64,000 bases of DNA from Asterochloris sp. CNOR1 (taxonomy: Eukaryota > Chlorophyta > Trebouxiophyceae > Trebouxiales > Trebouxiaceae), in NCBI GenBank assembly GCA_963969365.1, contig OZ017754.1, positions 186,001 to 250,000 of the forward strand, written 5' to 3'. Below, one piece after another: positions 1 to 12,800 of this stretch. Every line of letters begins with the position of its first letter. Position 1 is the first letter of the stretch. Made by a program: the position numbers and the translations under genes. The notes under the pieces were generated by a model that worked only from the letters and a program-made list of their open reading frames with translations, did not search any database and was not told the DNA's origin.

Positions 1-227
1 ACTGGTGTGCAGCGCCCTCAGGTTGGTGCCAGCAACCCCAGAGCTACCGACAGGACTAGGGGGCCGGGCTGCAGGCGAGGCAGCCGCAGGGAAATGCTCT
101 CCTACAAACAGCGGTCGCAGCTTACTTCAGCAGCCTGCCAGCAGTAGAGCCAGCCTGAAGACCACGAGCCATCATCGGAAGCCCCGATGTCCAGAGCAAA
201 GGAACGCTTGACCTCACCTGCACTCAT
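1..227 (-). CDS. 5' end of an unidentified gene reading out of the window
   Basis: Exon 1 is only ten bases (218-227): ATG plus two codons and one base, followed by a GTGAGG donor. Exon 2 starts at 68 after a good TGCAG acceptor and stays open to the window edge (ARPPSPVGSS... in the phase set by exon 1). The model rests on its mirror copy at 16559, where the same tiny first exon and the same acceptor lead into a gene with several more exons. The two exon 2 sequences agree at the start and then diverge. No function can be assigned. It lies at the outer end of the left inverted arm, so it is probably a paralog or truncated copy of the 16559 gene. Confidence 0.4.
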
Positions 228-1960
228 AACTTGCCCCTGATGTTGTGACTGGTCGAGGCAAGGCCGAGTGGTCATCAAGGACAGCAGGATCTGTGTTTGA
301 CCATAAAGAGGAAACCTGAACCACCCTGGTCAAATCCTCTTGATCTTGTAAACGCCGACACCGGGCATGCCATGGGTGAGGTCCTCGCAGCTGCAGCGCT
401 GGCATTCAGCAATCAGCGCAATCAATTTCCTGCTGCACCTCAGCGACTTCATGCTGTTACACAGAGCTTGCAGCCTGCTGTCCCCCATGCAACAGGGGCA
501 GACATCCTGCACAACATAATGGCTGGTGTAAGGGTGTCCATCACTTGACCCAACATACCTTTGCTTGCACTTGACTCACCCCAAGGAGTGTCTGCTCTGC
601 TTTGACCAGCATGTGCTGTTGGCAAGCTCAGTAAGCAAGGCATCCTACCCAATTGCCTGCCAGCAGCAGGAGTACTGTCTTTGGCAAGCATCTTGATAGG
701 ATGCCGCGGCGTGGCACCTGCCGGCTGGACTGCCGTCTGGTTACACGGCCCTGTGTGCGCCAGGCCTGTGGGTGCCAACAGCAGCAGCTTTGTGGCATGG
801 CCTGTCTAAGCAGAGCAATGTTGCTCTGCTGCCTCAGTAGCGTGACAGCTGTCAGAAGGCAAAGCAAAGCGCACCAGCCTGTCATGCTTCACAATGTCTA
901 AGGAGCTCTTTGCAACTGCCTGTCCCAGACGAGTCTTCCTGGTGGTGCATTGATGTTTGGCCCTCTGTGCTGAAGCAGGCCTGTCAGGCAACTGTGCTTG
1001 TGGCTCCTGTGTAGCACTATCAGGAAGACTGACTCAGTCAGTGAATGAGACATCACAAACACAGGTGTGCCAGGGCAGCAGTTGCAACAGGCTGCAGGCC
1101 TGATGACATCTCTGCTTTTCCCTGCTGCAGGTCACGCAGGGTCCAGCACTGTGCTTGTTGTTGGCACCAGCACTTCCAGCCAATTCACCTTTTACTTTCA
1201 CTGCAGCTTTGACCCAGTCAGGGCAGGAATAACACAAGCTCTCACCCAGCTGAGCACGCCTCGCCTGAGTAAGCACTATCTCTGGCAGCTGCGATGCTTG
1301 ACGCTGGCGTCAACTTGTCAGGAGGTATTTGCGTTTAGCCTGGCTGTGTTGCATATCTGCTGCAGCTGGCCAACTGCGCAAGGAAGCCATGGCGATAGCT
1401 GTACGGAACACTTGCTTGTCAGGTGAGATGGCAGCCTGATGGAGGAGTTGGAGCTGTGCAAGATCGCTTGCAGCTTATGCGCATCAATTGTTGCATAAGC
1501 CTTCAGCTGGGCAGAGGTAGGAGGACCCTGGTGTGCGAGCCAAGTCAACTGGAATGGCCATTCCATGGTGCAGCTCATGCTATGTGAGATGCCAAGTTCT
1601 CAGCCTACCACCAGTACTTCACGCATGTTCTCTGGGTATGTGCTTAGCTGACTCAGGGACAGATCTCAGCGCCTCAGCTGGCCAGTATGGCAGCTGGTAC
1701 TGAGCCAGGTCTGTGGCCGAACGGGGGGTACAACACTGACTTCTTGCCTCCCACCGCTGCAGTCAGCTCAGCAGTGCCACATGTGCATACAGCAATCTCC
1801 TCATGAGGTGCGCAGCAAATCCTGCTTGCTTCTTATAGGCAGTAAGCCAGCACCTGAAGTGTGCTGTCAGCCACCTTCTCATGGACAGTTTGTTCGAACT
1901 CACTGCCTTGTGCTAGTACCAGTTTGCCTGGTCAGGCTTGCTGCAATCTGCTTCATCAAC
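62..1960 (+). repeat. Left arm of a large inverted duplication
   Basis: This segment is repeated in inverse orientation at about 14700-16722. In the core (about 450-1560) conceptual translations of the two arms differ by about two residues in 83, so identity is very high. Similarity decays toward both ends. The right arm has an extra stretch of about 130 bases around 16300-16440 that is missing here near 345. No convincing protein is encoded in the core. The outer end contains the first exon and first intron of an outward-reading gene. The inner boundary near 1960 is approximate. Confidence 0.85.
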
Positions 1961-2159
1961 TTGGCAGTGCTATGCTACCTGATTTGATGGCCTGGCTCAT
2001 CTGCTGTAACGTAAGCTTGCTGATCAGCTTATACACTCTCACAGTGTATAGAAGCCAAGTGTCCAGGTGTGATCGATATCTGCCATGGTGCAAGCATTGA
2101 AGCATGAGTTGATCATTTCCATCAAGCATACAATTCTGCATGTCACAGGTCCTGGTCGG

Positions 2160-5100
2160 TCACAAAAGGCGACCATAGTATTCACCAGACGCCTCTGCAG
2201 AGTGAGCATGCGGCTCATGGGGCACCTCACGCAACTTTTTGGCCAGGCGAGCTACTAGGTGTAACAGCACCAACGCTCCAGTGATCATGAATAAGCCATA
2301 ACTTTGCGAAGTGCCAGAAACTTCAAGGCGAATCTTACCCTGCCGTAAGGCAGGTAGTTGCGTAGATGCTGACACCCTGCTGTGCGCATTCAGAGGGGTG
2401 CTTACGGCACCTTCGAGCATGAGTCCTGAACAGTTGGTGTGCATCTGCCTCCCAATCTCCACAGATGCCTGCAGTCATCACAATGCAACGTTTGAACATT
2501 GGGCTGTCCGGACGGATCCATGCCTCTTGCACCTGCATGCCCTAATGCGCCAAAATTTGTGTCTGTTGGTGCTTGGGCAAAGCTTTGGTCGCGTCGTGGG
2601 GGGTGATGTAGTGCAGAGATTGCTTGAGCCCACCTCTTTCTCCTTGAGGTCTCCCAAATTAGTTGAGAGTCCAACCTTGAAACACTTGACGGGCATCCTT
2701 GCGGCAGCCTCACTGCCTGCTGTTGGATTGCGCGTCTCACCCAGCACCGCCATAGCTGATGCCTTTGTCCTGTGTCCAAGCTTCAATGACTCCTGAAATT
2801 TTGCAGCCCAGAACCAGGCATCCTGCGTTGCATGCAACAGTGGTCTTCTGGTTGCATGCCGCAGATCAACCAGGTTGAAGCTTTCTGGCATCACCAGGCA
2901 ATGGAGCATGCTCAGCCAAACTCCCCCCAAGTTCTGGAAGAAACACAATGCGGCCTTGCAGAGGGACGCCACAGAGCCAATGCAACTTGCGCATCTTTTT
3001 GACACACTCATATGATGCATCGCACCTCATCGCGGGCGGCAATCACCCCCTCCCCAAGGCGCGAGCCCATCACACCAACCACAGCCGTGGCTGAGTGGCC
3101 TGCTGGCAAGCTGTGGTCTGCCTGTGCGTGTATGCGAGCAGTGTACATGCGGTCTGTGCCCACTGGCCCCTGGTACTGAATCCAAGGAGTTGCTACCCAC
3201 CCACTGCGGTGCTTGAAGGACAACTCCACATCGGACTGCAGACACACAAGCTCACTTTGTCGACAAATATTGCTGCCTTCAGAATGACATCTCCAGACAC
3301 CATTCCACACACAAATTGCGCAGTAATACTAATCCTTTGCTTGCGCAGATGATCCCTGCTAGCTTTATATATTGCACCAGCACTGAGACACCTACAATGA
3401 TATGGTGGCCGGCATCATGGGTCTGGACCTGGCTCGTGATCTGTGCAGGGAAGCCATCAATATAGCTCCCAGGCTTCCTCAACACCATGTTCTGGACAGC
3501 ACCAAATCCAGCGAGGTTGTCATCAAACTCGATGGGAGTATATACCCCCTTGATAGGCCTGCATGGCAGCTGTATAGCTTCAGGCGCAAGCTAGCTGGCC
3601 CCCAAGAACTGCTGTTGACTCCTCTGTTGAGGAGCTCAAGCGATACTTTGATTCATTAGCAGTGCAAAGAGGAGTTGGCAGAAGTATCACACAAACACAT
3701 GGCATGTTCTCAAGTATTTCTGCCTATTTTTGCCAAGCTCAAGCGTGAGCAATGGGGAAGCTGCTCCTTGTGCTCTGGAAGCCATCCCCAACGGGATGAG
3801 ACCACTGCTGTGGCCATGCAGAGGATGTAAAAGAGCCCAGCCAGGGCAGAACCCTTGTTGTGCGATCTCACGCATAGCTCAAGGGAAGTGCAGTAGGGCC
3901 ATGGGGGAAAATGTAGCGGTCCTTGCGCAAAACGGCCTCAAAAGTGTTCTCCGCAACCACCACTGCCTTGGCGCCGGTTGGCGGCAGTTCACGCATGCTG
4001 AGCTGCTCCTCTGCCCTGACCTGCTTGGCAAATCTGCGTCGTCGTCGTTTCTGCAGCATGATGCGGCAGGTGAGACACGTTCTGGGCTATACTGCTGGCC
4101 AGCAAGAGCTGAGGACAGGAAGCTGGCAAGTACATTGGAGGAAGGGTCCTTGGGATGAAGCACTTTGTGCCACATGGGGATGCACCAGCGTAATGAGTGG
4201 CTGATTGGTGTCAATTATAATAGCACAGCTTGCCTCCCAAGCTGGGCTGCTTCAGCACCAAAACCCCAAGGGAACATCACTTCGTACTGGTAGCAGCAAC
4301 AACAGATGTTGGCCGGCAAGCTAGCAGATGTGCATGATGCCACAAGCTTCCATCATGCAAGCGCATTTGTAACAGGAGCTCACTTCATAATTTTGCACTT
4401 TGGGTGACATCAATCTGAGCTCGCCAGCTGTGGGAATGCCTGCCTTGTGTTGCGGAAGCTCCTTTGGCTGCAATGCATTTGGCAAGCCTGTGATATCATC
4501 AGTAAGGCACGGTGAAGGCAAAAGCTGCTTTGTGACTGCTGCAAAAGAGGCACAAAACCTGCATTTGCCAAGTGCTCTTGAACAATTTGCAGCCTGGAAT
4601 GCAAGTGAAAACTAGTGCACAGCTTGTCACCCAATATTGCTGAGCTTGTTTGCCAAATCAGTTTCAAACTCACCTGGTGCGGGGTAGTGAACTGCTCCAG
4701 CAAGTAATCTGCATTGATCAGACGGTTCGCCTGACGCACTGCTCGGCCTGGCGAAAAGTACCGCTGCCTCCTTGGAACAGCACCAAGATCCTGCTCATCA
4801 ACCTGCATTGTGACTGAATGATGAAGCTTTGCAGGAAACACACTGGGCAGCCAGCCTTGTTGCATTGCGCACTACATGCTAGCCCTTGCATCACACGCTA
4901 GCCCTTGCATCACACATAAAAAGTGGTAATTCTATGCAGAAGGCCATACCATTCTGTTGAGCAACTTGCAATGCCATGATTGCCTTACACGCACCTCCAA
5001 GACCCTGTTGCACTCATTCTGCAACTTGTCAGTCATTGCTTGCATTACAAAACTCTGCCGCCAAGCCATGTCGTTGGGTGCCCCAGGATTCCCCTGGGCA

Positions 5101-8100
5101 TCTCTGCGGCTCCAGGGGTCATTGTCAATGACCACCACAGGACGCAGCTGGTATCTGCTGCCAATCACCTCCCTGCACAGTGCACATCTTGATTCATGCG
5201 GCTTGGTCTCCCACTACATCAGGATCTGCCTGTAAACAGCCACCTTGTCACAGAAGTGAGCAGAAATGCAACGGGCTAACATTCTGTGTGTCACCAGGCC
5301 TTTGGCATCACTGGAGCCGGTTGTGCCATGCCCTCTGATGGCAGCCACAACATCTGCAAGCCATCAGACTTCACCTGAAAGCCTTTTGCAGCAGCTCCTC
5401 CCGTGCTCCCAACATCTCATGCATTGACGTCTCCTGTCTGTAGGGAAACAGTGAGGAGTAAGGGTGCGGTAAGAGCAAAAGTGTGCTGATCTGAGCGAAG
5501 CGTGATTGCGCTGGACTCTCGCCTGAATAATGAATTGCCTTGCCACTCAAGTGACATTGTTGGGCAGTATGTATACGTCACATCGCAGCTTTGCGCCATG
5601 GGCATGCAACGACCCATGGTGATGGCATGCTTGATGTTGGTGGGCTCAAGCATGCTTGCGGGCTTCTTACCCATGCCAGTCTGGCCGCATGGAGTTGCTG
5701 TGTGTTAAGGCGACAACGACGCGTGCCCACAGCTTTGGCTCAAACACCTGGTTGATGAGATGCAGTAGGGGCAGCTCCTCCCCCTCGCCATTGTAGACCC
5801 GCCTTGGCAGGTCAAATCGCTCCACAAACAGCACAACATCTGGAGTGTGCTTATTGTACATGCGCCTGCAGACAAAGTCAAGCTCAGGGCTAGCGACAAA
5901 AGGCTATGTCCATCCCAGAACAGCTTTTGTAATCCTTTCTGACTTGGGCTGCATGCATGCAACTAGGAGGGTACCCACCTGAGCCTGTGTAAGGCATGCA
6001 TATAGATTGATGGCACCTACTTGGTCATAGAGCTTACCCCCGCCAATCCTGGCATCAGATTGGGCAGAGCACACATCTGCTCACCTAATCGCGGCAAGAT
6101 TGTCCAGGTTTCTGGCCATTTCTGCCGGCGACAAGTCTAAGCCGGGCGTGTCAATCAGGCGCAGTTGGATGCCCCGGAAGTCACCGTTGTAAACCTCAAC
6201 TCCCTGACGTCTCCTGCCTGCAAGCACAGCGTTCATAAAAGCTCAGGAGACATAGGGGAAATTCAGCATGCATACATGCAATGTGATGCTTTTGAGGGCA
6301 CAGACGCCTCGCTGATTGATGAGGCTGCACACATGTCTTGCAGATGGAGGCTGCAGGCAGGCCTTTACTCTGACCAGTGAGCGACGTGTCTGTGAAGTTG
6401 ACAGAGTCTGCAAGAGCCAGTAGTGGTGGCAGGGAACTGTCTATCATTACAGGCTGCACAAAGCTAGGGTGCCAAGGAATCAGAGACATCAAGCAAAGCT
6501 CTGGCTGCATCGCAATTGCCAGCTAGCTGAAACAACGCTGTTTCAACATGTCAGCTACAACTTTTTTGCCAATTGGCTGGGCATGCCATACACAATGGAT
6601 ATCTTGACATCTTAGCAAACAGCTTTTGTTAGACTGCCCACATCAGCTCCACAGCGGTCCTTACTGCTGCTCACCCGTGTGGCTGGTAGAGGCCCTGTCC
6701 TCTCCAAGCAGGCTGTTGATGACAGAGCTTTTTCCCATACCCGTTGGGCCCATGACCATCACTGTGCAACCCAACGGCAAGCGACCTCCCTCACACCCTG
6801 CCTCCAACCTCTGCGCTTCTGGCTCACAGCTTTGCAGGTCAGCTGCGGGAGTACCCCTTGGCCTGAGGCCTCGCATGGTCTCCGCAATACCCAGCCTGCA
6901 TGATCAACATGACTAACCAGGGCTGCCTGAACCAGATCATCACCGTTTGGAATGAAGACATGAACAGCCAGGCTCTGCTCAGCAGGTCCTGCTGCCAAGC
7001 AAATGCATGCACTGGCATGACAGATGCAAGCAGTCAGAGAGAGCATGTGACCCCTTATAAGCCCCTAATTAGCATGGTAACTATGTATTGGTTCTTAAGC
7101 TAACTGCATCATCTGCAGGGTGAGAGAGGTGCCTTGCAAAGCCGTTCATACCTATAGCTGGCCCTCTGGACAACGCTGCTGGTCAGGCTCAGGTTCAACC
7201 TGATTGCACTGCGTACCAGCAGCACGCGCAACGCCTCCACCTGGACTCGCAAAGCCCGTTTCTCAGCTCTCTCAGATGTTTGCTCCTCTCTGTCTGCACA
7301 TTAACAATGGCTGGTGACTCTGAAGCCCTTGCTTGCACTCCTCAGCAGTCTGGCCTTCAAAGGTTGCCTGACAGTCCACAGCACAGTGAAAGCTATTGGC
7401 AACTCTCATGCTTGCAAGGTTGAGCAAGTATTGGGAATGCAATCTCTATGTGGAGCACCAGAAGAACCAAGACAGCAAGGTCAAAAATTTAGTACCGCAA
7501 CATTACTTTGCCGTCAACCAGTACTCACCAACAAGAGCCCGCCTGTTGTGAATGCGTCCGGAGGCGGACACACCTGGGACACTCGTACTGGCAGCAGCAA
7601 CGCTGCCGCCAGAGGCACCTTGCCCAGCATCGCCACACTGAGCTGCCTGCCGGCCCTGACGGGATGCGGGCATGCCACTCCTCAAGCCTGTTGAATCAGT
7701 TTGAGGCACATGACCTGCAACAAAACCTGCAACACCCTTGCAATAGAGCTCATGTGTGTGTTCTTTGCACAGCTTGTGTTGCAGACATCTTTTGCACTTG
7801 AGTCTGCCATTGACATTGCTCAGCATAAGCTGTGGTCACCAGGGGTCTCGCCAGGCCCCAACGTCTCGCCAGAAGGCCCACCAATTCCTTGCAACGCCCT
7901 ACTGCCCAGCCCCTGTGCATGCCGTGCCAACACTTGGACATCTGAGTCTGCCGTGCTTTCTGTGCTGGATGAAGCTGCGCCCTGACGGCTGCTGGAGGCT
8001 CCACTGGCCAGCACCTGAGCGGCCTGCAGGTGCCAGAAGGAACACAGTGACTGTGTTGAATTCCTTTTACTGCCGTGGCACTTGCTTTCAGGTGACTCAC

Positions 8101-9259
8101 TCCATTGGCAAAGGCAAGAATGTCATGCAGCCTGCTGCAGGAAGCCATCAGCCTGTGTAGCTGCCCTGCGGAGCATCCCTGCCACATCAATGGGGCACAG
8201 CCTGCTTGGTGCCCCTGCCTCTTGGCCGCTGCTTGTGGCATCTGCTGGCTCTTGCTCGTCCCCATGTTGGCCGCCAGGTCCCTGCAAACAACGGTCAGCG
8301 TGTCCTGCAACGCCTTGAACAACACAAGCGCTGCTGAACGGGGCAGATGAGCAGCGGTCAGAGTCATAACCTGTCCACCATCTTGTGGCAGACTGCCCAC
8401 TCCAGGCTGCTGCTGGAGGCCATCAGCCTGTGCAGCAGCCCTGCGGAGCATCCCTGCCACATCAATGGGGCACAGCCTGCTTGGTGCCTCTTGGCCGCTG
8501 CTTGAGGCATCTGCTGGCTCTTGCTCATCCCTATATTGGTCGCCAGGTCCCTGCAATGCGGGTAACGGCTGGAGTGTCATGCCACGCCTTGTACAACACA
8601 GTCACTGCTGGACCAGGCAGATGAGCAGCAGTCAGAGTCATAACCTCAACCAAGTGGTGGCAGTGAAGTAGGATTGCCCACCTCAGGCTGCCGCTGAAAG
8701 CCATCAGCCTGTGCAGCAGCCCTGCGAAGCATCCCTGCCACATCAATGGGGCACAGCCTGCTTGATGCCCCTGCCTCTTGGCCGCTGCTTGAGGCATCTG
8801 CTGGCTCTTGCTGGTCCCCATGTTGGTTGCCAGGTCCCTGCGCATGCAATGCAGCCCTGACCCAGCACGTCTGACACATCTTGAAGCACCCTCTGCCAGT
8901 GTCCACTCATGAAGTCTTCCGTTGGTGTTCCTTGACAGTGTCACTGAATGCATGGCAAGGCCAGGGTGCTCCCGGTGCTGAATGACAGTGTACATGCGCC
9001 TGTGCCACCCATCCCGTCTGCATTGAATGCCAACCTCGCCCTGCCTGTTGCATGTAGGTCAATCCAGTGCATCTGCAGGTCTCTGAGCATCTAAGATACC
9101 TGATCCATCGGGATGGCGCCGTTGTAACGGTCGTTCTCTGCAGCTGAAATTGCATGCTGTCGATAAGTGGACTCGTATAAGGCTTGTTGTTGTACAACAC
9201 TTCCACAAGTTGCGGGCTTTACTTGCTAGGTCGACCTCCTCACCAGCACCTGACGCCAT
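2160..9259 (-). CDS. TOC159: Toc159-type chloroplast outer-envelope import receptor GTPase
   Basis: Toc159 receptors bind chloroplast preproteins at the outer envelope and are GTPases. Exons that join in phase are 7293-7152 (LRVLLVRSAIRL, like the family's RVKFLRL... block), 6895-6675 with P-loop GPTGMGKSSVINSLLG, 6217-6085 with G3 motif LIDTPGLDL, 5865-5671 (DVVLFVERFDL...VVALTHSNS) and 5437-5375 (SMHEMLGAREELLQKAF). Later pieces match the family order: about 5160-4980 (VVVIDNDPWSRRD), 4802-4674, 4050-3872 (KRRRRRFAKQ), about 3555-3396 (DDNLAGFGAVQNMVLRKPGS, M-domain), a piece ending near 3010, and a last exon 2339-2160 with a hydrophobic segment (SYGLFMITGALVLLHLVARL). The acidic-domain equivalent (about 7500-9260) is low-complexity with repeated exons; the start codon near 9259 is a guess. 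Some middle M-domain exons are unresolved. Family assignment is firm; exact structure is not. Confidence 0.78.
8150..8850 (-). repeat. Three tandem copies of an exon-intron unit in the Toc159-like gene
   Basis: Units around 8150-8290, 8420-8560 and 8700-8850 are close copies, spaced about 270 bases. Each starts with a TTGCAG-type acceptor (one is shifted) followed by GGACCTGG. Each then encodes a segment on the minus strand of the type DEQEPADASSSGQEA followed by SRLCPIDVAGMLRRAA and QADG. The two upstream units also share part of the intron (TTATGACTCTGAC). The unit nearest the GTPase domain hits a stop shortly after QQAA and lacks the same donor. All could be tandem in-frame exons of the N-terminal domain, or two could be pseudo-exons. 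Confidence 0.75.
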
Positions 9260-9883
9260 GAAAGCTCCCTCAAAGCTGCAGCAAGATCGAATTCAGAGAG
9301 CCAGAAGGCTTGCCGCCAATCCATGTTATGATGATGATTTAAATTTAAAGTCCGTAGCCTCAATGCACGGGCATAGGACTATGATCATTTCATCCTACCA
9401 ATGAACTTTGCTGAAGGTGTAGGGGTACAAAAAGAAGCAGTACAGGCATATCAAGCAGGTCACTGTACTTGGCTGGTAAAGAGGGAGCCGGCGCTCATAG
9501 CAGGCCTTGGCACTGTGCTGGGCTTCATCACCACGTTGGACTGCTAGCTGAGGTTGCTGCCCGAAATGCAAACACCCTGGATCCTGTATGGCGCAGGGGG
9601 GGGCTCAGCCCCCCTGACTGGCTTGCCACGCCCTCTCAGCTCGTAGACTTCGCAGTCATGAGAGAGTTATGCTTGGGTATGACTGTGACCAGCAGTCTTC
9701 CCCTCGCAGGGCACCAGGCTCCAAGGCGGCACACCCCAAGCAACAACTCAGCATGGGGACCTTAGGGGAAGACAATCATGTGATGAGTCTAGCGCATTGC
9801 TATGAAATTGGGGCTCTAATCAGCAGCTGGTAAGCTGGGGACACATCACGGCACATAGAGGGGTCACCCAGGGTGTCTGTTCC

Positions 9884-12800
9884 TCATTTAGGCCCAGATG
9901 TGCCCCCAGTGATGCCCAGCATAGTTGCGTGCTGGAGCAGTGCTGCCCTGATGTATGTGGCCACTCGGCTTGGTGGTTGTTCAAACAGCGTTGCCAACGA
10001 CTGCTGCTGCTCCGCAAACAGGTGGCTGTGAGCAGACCGGAGGTCTGCAAGTCCTGGGCAGTGTAGCAGGATATGGCTTTCATCCTCAATCTCATTCGGT
10101 GACCCACAGATTCGGCATGTCCGGTCCTCTCGCTTGAGCTGGGGCAATAGGTATCGCCCAGTCTGTACGCGCAGCTGGTGGCTGCTGCACCTGATGCTGG
10201 CATAGGCTCTGCGTAGCCTGAAGCCTCTGATCCTGGTCAGGTATGTCTGCATGGCATAGGCCGTGTTGGGACCCCGCATCTGCATGTAGGTGGCCACGGT
10301 GGCGGCCTGGCAGTCCCTGAAGCGCTGCTCATGCTGTTTCTTGCCAGGGGCTGTCTCTGCGCTGCCATGTGCCTGTAGTGCACAGAAGGGGGCCAAGGAG
10401 AGGTCGCGGTACAGCGGCAGGTAGCAGACGCCGTCATACATAGCCCATAGCAGGGGCTCCTTCTGAAGCTTCGGCTTGAGGTCCCAAATGCGTTGTCTGA
10501 ACCTGTCCACTTGCCGCTGCCAATGCACTGCCAGGGGATATCTGCCAAACTCAGCAAGTGCAATCAGACTGTGTGTGTGGCAGTGGATGCCAAGCAATCT
10601 GCGCAAAAATTGTGCATGCAGAGACTCAAGCTGCGCTGTGGCTTGTGTGCCTGCTCTGTGGTCCCAGAACCAGACCTCACAGCCATAGCTCAATATGGGC
10701 AGCACCAAGGCATCAAACAACTTGCAGATGCGGCGCGGGCACGTCAAACTGATCTGTGCACAGCGCCTGAGCATGTTGTTCATGGTTTTACGCGCAGCTT
10801 CCAGGTGCTCGCCAAGGGATTTGGCAAAGCCCTCCTTGGTGGCTTCAAACCACAGGCCCAGGTACTTGAATGAATCCGAGCGCGTCAGGGGGTGCCCACT
10901 GTATGTGAAGATGCTGCATTCTTGGCGCTGTGTCTCAAACACCACCACTTCCGTCTTGACCAAATTGACTCTGAGCCGCCTGTTTTCACAGAATATCTGT
11001 AAAGCATTCAGCAATCGTTGCAGTCCTTCTTCACTTGTGCTCATGAGCACCAAATCGTCTGCGAAGAGCAGCAGCGGCACATCATGAAACATGAGCGTGG
11101 GTGCATGGTTTCCTTTAACTTTGCGCATGACCTTGTCCAGCACATCGATCAGCAGTCCAAAGAGGAGTGGGCTGAGGGGGCTGCCTTGCTGCACTCCTTG
11201 CAGGCACCTGAATGCCTCAGATATGCCCCCTCCAGCCCTGACCGCTGCCGAGTCTTGGGCGTACATGCTTTGCAGGCAGCTCATGAAGTGTCCACACACC
11301 CCCAGGTTTTGTAGGACAGCCCACAGCACCCCGCGATCCACTGTGTCAAAGGCCTTCTCAAAATCAACAAAGCAGCAGAAAAGCTTGCTGTTGTGCCGCC
11401 TATATTTTCTTACCAGAATGTTCAGTGTGCTCAGCTGTCCAGCTGTGCTGTGGCCCCTGCGGAAGCCAGCCTGCGGTGGTGCTCTGAGATTGAGCGCTTC
11501 CGCCCACCGGGTCATGCGCTGCTCCATCACTGTGGCAAATAGCTTGGCCAGCACAGGAACGACCGTGATTGGCCGGTAGCTGTTCATGTTGAGAGGATCC
11601 CTCCGTTTTCCCTTGTACACTGCAGTGACTAGGCCAGTGCTGAGCGACGTGGGATAGGTCCCCTTGAGCATGCTGGTGAACAGCTTGGCTAGGCAGTGTT
11701 GCATGTGGAATGGCCCATGCTTCAGCAGCTCTGCACTCATGCCATCGATGCCAGCTGCTTTGCCAGCACTCAATTTGCGCAGACCAGCCCGCACATCAGA
11801 AATGGTGCAGTCAGCATTCAGGAAAGCATCTGTGCCAATATGTACTCCTGTGATGGTGTCTTCAGGGAGCAGCTTTGGGACGGCAGCAGATGCGGGATGG
11901 CTGCCCAGCACCTTCTGCATGTGCGTAGCCTGGATGGCACTGGACAGCGGGCACCCAGGGCGCCTGCGCCACCCTGCTATGCGATGAAGATCCGGCAATG
12001 AGAGGTGATCCATGCGGCGCATCTCGTTGGTCAGAAACTGTCGATATTTGCGGCGTCGGACAGCCCGGTGCCTGCATCTTAAACTGTTAGCAGCAGCGTG
12101 GTGGGCAGTCAGCACAGGAGCCCTTGCTGCTGCTTTCCACTCACGCCATGAGGCCCAGCATTCTGCATCAAACCACACCGGAAACTGGCGGGGTTTCTGG
12201 CCCCTTCCCTTCTTCAGGGCAAAAGTCTGCACAGCAGCGTCAGCCAAGCATCGTGTCATAGTCAGGACCCCAGCCTCTGGGTCTGCACAGGCCGCATCTA
12301 GCTGCTGCTGGTCTGCAGCACACAGAAAATGCTGCCAGTACTGCTCCTCCCTTTCGGCCTCAAACTTCACAGCAGGCACTTGCAGACACCCTGCCTTTGA
12401 GTGGGCTGGCTGGTCAGCCTGGCCATTGTAGGCTGGGGGCTCCTGTGCAGCAGGCAGCCTGAACCGTGCCATCACAGGGTGGTGGTCTGAGCAGCTCATG
12501 TATGGTGTGCTTACTTTCTGCAGGACTTCAAGCCGCTCTGCCCAGGGGTAGAGGGCCGACGAGGCCATGTGGTAGTCCAGCGTGGTGCGCACCACACGCT
12601 TGCGGCCGCGCATGTAGGTGGTCCTGCCAGTTGGGTCGCCATGGACTCTGCCATTGAGAATGAGCAGGGAATTGTCCTTGCAGAACTGCAGTTGCTGGCG
12701 ACCTCTCCTGTCTACTGCATGGGGGCACTCATTTCTTCTTTCTGGCACGTGCTCTGGCAGTTCATCTAGAGCCTGTACAGCATCAGGGATTTCAGGGCCC

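Noticed and set aside
653-901. Cys-rich 82-residue frame conserved in both inverted arms as a small gene
   Set aside because: Identity is equally high in other frames and on the opposite strand, so it reflects the duplication, not coding constraint.
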